Assembly: GCA_024220525.1 (NCBI GenBank)
Contig: JAMYWO010000332.1
Coordinates: 18,022 to 39,764 of the forward strand
From: Cochliopodium minus
Taxonomy: Eukaryota > Discosea > Himatismenida > Cochliopodiidae
Direction: 5' to 3'
Length of the DNA: 21,743 nucleotides
Shown here: positions 17,999 through 21,743 of the stretch, piece by piece
How the letters are laid out: every line of letters begins with the position of its first letter
Numbering within the stretch: the first letter of the stretch is position 1
Translations under genes and position numbers: made by a program
Notes under the pieces: model-generated
Seen by the model: the letters and a program-made list of their open reading frames with translations, nothing else
What the model was told of the DNA's origin: nothing
Databases searched by the model: none

Positions 17999-18443
17999 AT
18001 GGCCAGAACAAAACAAACAGCTAGAAAGAGCACTGGTGGTAAATTAAGAAAATTTTATATTTTTTTTCTATAATTTTTACTTATATTAAAGGAAAGGCAC
18101 CAAGGAAAAGTAAGTTTATTTTTGACAAAATATTAACTTACTTTTAAATCAATAGGTAAAAAGAATCCAATTTTGATTCAATAATTAATATATTTTCAAA
18201 ATATAAAAAATAGTGAGGACATATGCTATGGATATACAAACACAAACAATAACTGCCAAATTAACACCCATAAAAATTCCAAAAGGGGTAGAATTTTTAT
18301 ATTGTAAATTAAAAATTAATTATTTTCTCCAGTATCAATCAAAAAAGGGAGGTGCTGATAAAATTTGTGATTTATCAATTTCCAGCTCAGAAGAAGAAAT
18401 AGAAATTAAAGAGAAAAAAGAGACCAAAAATAAAAAAAAATAA
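17999..18443 (+). CDS. Histone H3-tail mimic: 80-aa protein with exact H3 N-terminus and SIM-like motif, no histone fold
   Basis: Four exons keep phase: 17999-18038, 18092-18109, 18214-18287 and 18333-18443 (80 aa, TAA). Residues 1-19 are MARTKQTARKSTGGKAPRK, identical to canonical H3, so H3 K4, K9, S10, K14 and K18 equivalents are all present. Then the sequence leaves H3 (MRTYAMDIQTQTITAKL) and has none of the alpha-N or histone-fold blocks. The C-terminal half holds DKICDLSISSSEEEIEI (53-69): a hydrophobic/Asp-Leu core followed by Ser and Glu, like the SUMO-interacting motif of PIAS proteins (VIDLT then Ser/Asp/Glu). It ends in a Lys-rich tail, perhaps nuclear-localising. I infer a nuclear peptide that could be read or modified by H3-tail enzymes. 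It lies 102 bp downstream of OAT. An alternative acceptor at 18155 would give a 28-aa product ending NPILIQ. Confidence 0.72.
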
Positions 18444-18701
18444 TTATAATGATAATTATTTCAATAAATTTTTAAAAATTTCACTTCTTTCTTTAATCTC
18501 TTTGATTTTTAATATAATATCAACGTCAAAATGCATATTCTCCTTTGAAAATTGGCGCAAATCAAAAAAAATTCTATTTGCCATGTTAATTCAATAAAAT
18601 TATTGAAGGTTTAATTTTAATTGACTTTCAAAAATTTTCCATTTGAAAAAAAAAATAAACTTTTTTTGAAAATGGAATAGGTGAAGTAAACTCTACATTT
18701 T

Positions 18702-21001
18702 TCAAATCATGAGAGAGTCTTGCAAAGATTCATTATTGTTTTTTTTGTTTTTTTGCTTGGAGATTTTTTGAGGAAGTTTTTTTTTGTTTGATTTTGTCTT
18801 TGATTTTTGTTTAGGAGGAGGAGAAGATTCTTGAAGAAAAGAAGATTGATCTTGGGGAGGGACAGAATACTCTTCTACTTGCATTTCACTGATGTTGTCA
18901 GAGAGCAAAGTAAAAGAAAGAGAATCAGATTCAAGATGATCTCCTTCTAACTGTAAGTTTCCATTGTTTATTAATTGAAGAGAAGCAACAAAAGTTCTTG
19001 CAATATCAAATGTTTCCATCCCTTTGACCAAGTTTTGAAAAGAAACTTTTTTTTTTTGATTCACTTTAAGCCTGGAAAGAATTTGAGAAGAATAATCTTT
19101 AATAACGAAAATAGGTCTTTCTTTTTGTCTTTGAATCAATGGTTCTAACTTGTTTCTCCAATTTGTTACTCTTTTAGACAATTCACTTTCTTGAATGTAA
19201 GAAGAAGCACTAGAAATATACTTTTCAATGTGTTCTCTGCACATTTTTTCATAAGAATCTACTCCTCCTTCTTCCTGTGTGTTAAAAGCTTTTTCAATGT
19301 CAGCGTATTGACCAACCTCCCTTTCTTCATTTGTTTTCCCTCCTTCTTCTCCTTGTGTGTTTAAAAAGAAAGGAATGGGAGCATGGGGATTATCCAAGTT
19401 GTTGTCTCTTCCTATCCCTTCATCTCCCTTTTCTCTTTCTTCTCCTAATCCCAACTCTATTCCCACCCCTTCTGAAGAATCATCATCACTTTCCTCTTCA
19501 TCGTCTTCTCCCTCCCTTCTTTCTCTTCTTTCTTCCCGCTCTCCTCCTTCTACCATGTATCTTACTTTATTGGTGGTACGTTTTGTAGAGGAAACAAGAG
19601 AAGTTTTGGGTTGAGAAAGATAAAGATAATCAAATTGAGAGAGAAGTGGTTTTTTAAAATTTTTGAAATTTATAAAATCATCAAAAGAAAGGAAATAAGA
19701 AGCATTTGTAATCTTTTTGGAACCATTTTTAGTTTTTGAAGAAGTTTTTTGAAAAGAAGTAGAAAGAGAATCTTCAAAACAAAAATCATTCTCTTTTTTT
19801 CTGTTTTGAGAAGTACTGGAAGAAGAAAGAAAAAAAGAAGAAAGAGGAGAAGATGGTTTTTTAGGGGGATGTTTAAAGGGTTTAAAAGGTTTTGCTTTTC
19901 CATTTTCTTGATGAGGATCAAGGGGATAAAGATAAGGATCATACACTTCTTCTTCTTCTACTTCTTCCCCTTCTACCATCCTTTCTACTCCTCCTTTGCT
20001 ACCAAAATTAGGAATAGGGAGAGAGGAACCAATCAAATTGGTAGCGGGGATGTTGTTATCATTGTTGGTTTCCTTAACTTTGTTGTTTTCTCTTCCATCT
20101 TTTTCATTATCATTTTCTTCATCACTATCTTCACTGCTTGCTGCTCCCAAATCAATTCCTATCCCTTCATTTTCTTGTGTTTTTTTGGATTGATGTGTTA
20201 TGATTTGTTCTTCTCCATTTTTTTTAAGAGCATTTCCAAACAATTGATTCCCATTTGTTTCCATCACGTTATATTCTTGAATGTTTGGGAAATTTGATTG
20301 GAAATCAAATCTATTATCCAATAATAATCCTCCACTTGGATCTATGAGACATTTATTTATCTATTTTTAAATTAAAATTAATGAAATTTGAAAATTGAAA
20401 AATCTTTTTACACAATAATCGGTTTGTTTTAAAAAGTTGGAAGAATGATTAAAGTTGTTTTGATTCATATTGGTGATGAGATGAAAAGAGGTATCAATAT
20501 TCAAGTTTTCCAAAATTAAATTATTCGATTGATTTTCATCTTCGACCAAATTTATATTCTTTCCCTCTATAAATAAAAAATAGAAAAAGATGAGTTACTT
20601 TAAATTTATTGTAAAGAATTACCTTTTAACTCAGTTTTTTTGAGAAAGATTTGATCATCTTCCTGATCTTGATTTCCAGAATCTTCTTCCTTGATATTAA
20701 TATTCTCTTTATCTGTATTATTCTTTTTTTCATTCATCTTTTGTTTATTTGCGAGGAATTCAAGGGTTTGATAAATCAATTTGTACAAAAATTCAACTTT
20801 TTTGCTATAAATATTTGCACTTGATTGAATTAATAAAGCAGCTTCTGCAAAATTTAGAGTATTCCCTTTCCCATCAAATGAAAATGATATCTTATCTAGA
20901 TCTTCCATATATTCTTCTAATTCTGATGCAAGATCAACATTCCAATTATCTGCTAAATCTTTTATAGGTTGTAATAAGTGAGCAAATTTATTTCCTTCCA
21001 T
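18702..21001 (-). CDS. NCAPH2: Condensin-II complex subunit H2 (kleisin)
   Basis: Kleisin that bridges the SMC2/SMC4 heads in condensin II, acting in mitotic chromosome shaping. Three exons (21001-20623, 20566-20412, 20360-18702) give 730 aa in phase (human 605). The N-terminal kleisin domain is very clear: [57 protein letters not shown] short [12 protein letters not shown] block follows. The middle is acidic and Ser-rich, with [21 protein letters not shown], then a conserved-looking [12 protein letters not shown]. The C-terminal winged-helix kleisin region has [20 protein letters not shown] and [20 protein letters not shown]. It ends in a Lys-rich tail. The acceptor at 20361 is set by phase (INKCLIDPS). 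The extra length comes from low-complexity insertions. This shows condensin II is present in this lineage. Confidence 0.94.
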
Positions 21002-21143
21002 TCTTTTGATTTCAATTTTTTTTTTTTCTTTATTAATTTAATTTTTGGCGCCAAATGAATATTTAAAATAACGATCTAAAATTCTCAAAAAAGTTTTATT
21101 GAGGTTAAGAGAAACAAAATAAGCTTTTTAATTTTTAATAATA

Positions 21144-21743
21144 TCACCAAGAACCACAACAATTATCTCCCTTTGATTGTTGTAAAAATATTTTGGAAGA
21201 TTCAGATAAATCTTCAGATTTAGAGATGACAGTATCCAATTTTTCCCCTCTATCCAATAATTGTTCTATTGATTTCACCATTGTTGATTGAACATCATTT
21301 AAATCATTTTGAATAGCACTAATATTATCTACTTTCTCTGGTTGTTGATAAGATACTATAAAAGAATCAATCTCTTGGCAAGTCATTGAATTAGGTGTTT
21401 GTATATCTTTCCATTTTTCACCATTTTGTTTGATGAAAGAATTTAATGATTTTTCAATCAAAGAAAAAGCTATTCTATGATTATATTCTGAATCTGTTAT
21501 AACACAGCAAATCAATCCTTGAGAATTATGCTTACTATGGCAAATATATTCCTAATATTTCACAAAATTAAAATTTCTTTCAATTTTAGGCAAAAAAATA
21601 TAAAGTACATTTTGTTTGACAACGTTATCTTCTCCTATTTTGGTTCTTTTGGCAACAGTTCTTGAAAAAAAATTAATTAATTCTTCTATTGTTCCTCTTT
21701 TGAAATATGGGAAAGTAGATAATTCATTTTTTCTCAATAATAC
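21144..21743 (-). CDS. YKT6: YKT6 R-SNARE, main part (start lies at base 134 across the end join)
   Basis: Longin-type R-SNARE for ER-Golgi, vacuolar and autophagosome fusion. Exon 1 runs from 134 over the terminal overlap to 21609; the intron is 21608-21552; exon 2 is 21551-21144. The total is 199 aa. The intron removes an in-frame TAG and joins as VVKQN|EYICH, aligning with VKEQDYLCH of human YKT6. Exon 2 has NHRIAFSLIEKSL (longin end) and the SNARE helix with the zero-layer Arg in IEQLLDRGEKLD. The C-terminus is NCCGSW: two Cys in the positions that are palmitoylated and farnesylated in YKT6, but the CaaX box would be CGSW, with Gly/Ser instead of aliphatic residues and a terminal Trp, which is unusual for prenyl transferases. 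A spliced alternative 3' end is possible but not seen. Confidence 0.93.
21667..21743. repeat. 77-bp terminal direct repeat, right copy
   Basis: Exact copy of bases 1-77. Merging both copies yields a continuous YKT6 gene and a closed length of 21,666 bp, subject to the doubtful joins at 1052 and 1838-2052. Confidence 0.95.

Noticed and set aside
19331-20297. Several plus-strand open frames, one of 182 codons, and a minus-strand frame at 19670-19942
   Set aside because: They are shadows in other frames of the large NCAPH2 exon, with low-complexity composition and no splice support.
1-21743. Organelle genome or plasmid suggested by the circular-looking contig
   Set aside because: Genes are nuclear-type (cytosolic ribosomal protein, condensin, SNARE, a mitochondrial presequence on OAT) with many spliceosomal introns; the end overlap is of k-mer size and an N gap is present.

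Overview
The window is nuclear DNA from a microbial eukaryote. It is extremely AT-rich, its genes carry many short introns (about 45-330 nt, nearly all GT...AG), and TAA, TGA and TAG all act as stops. By joining exons in phase I could build 12 gene models with clear or likely products, two more that are tentative, and one partial RPS8. The species cannot be named from this. A BLUF photoreceptor together with a nuclear, intron-rich genome would fit a heterolobosean-type protist, but that is only a guess. I see no tRNA, rRNA, transposase or CRISPR array.

Layout. 1-134 and 21144-21743 are the two halves of one YKT6 SNARE gene, because the first 77 bases of the window are repeated exactly at its end. 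573-1051 is the start of ribosomal protein S8, cut off at a single N (1052). On the other side of the N lies the truncated 3' part of an ABCG transporter (1053-1837, minus). Next come a kelch gene without its 5' end (2053-3108, plus), an SLC43-like MFS transporter (3172-5985, minus), a JmjC oxygenase (6255-7305, minus), a small unknown ORF (7597-7836), an RGS-domain protein (7953-9965, minus), a stand-alone BLUF protein (10317-10965, minus), a small secreted cysteine-containing protein with a 5-nt microexon (11244-12057, minus), a possible 49-aa ORF (12054-12301, minus), and a DECH-box SF2 helicase (12404-15566, minus). On the plus strand follow ornithine aminotransferase (15758-17897) and an 80-aa protein that starts with an exact histone H3 tail (17999-18443). 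Condensin-II subunit H2 (18702-21001, minus) and YKT6 complete the window.

The genes do not form one pathway; this is ordinary eukaryotic gene order with mixed housekeeping and signalling genes. The most unusual item is the H3-tail protein: residues 1-19 are the canonical H3 N-terminus, there is no histone fold, and the C-terminal half holds a SUMO-interaction-like motif. Others are the isolated BLUF domain, the unrecognised secreted protein, and a diverged ~140-bp repeat lying upstream of both RPS8 and the JmjC gene.

Assembly cautions. The 77-bp terminal repeat could mean a 21,666-bp circle, and the YKT6 gene reads intact across that join. However, the N at 1052 joins two broken genes, and 1838-2052 joins two genes that both lack their 5' ends through pure AT repeats. 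At least these two joins are doubtful, so circularity is not established.
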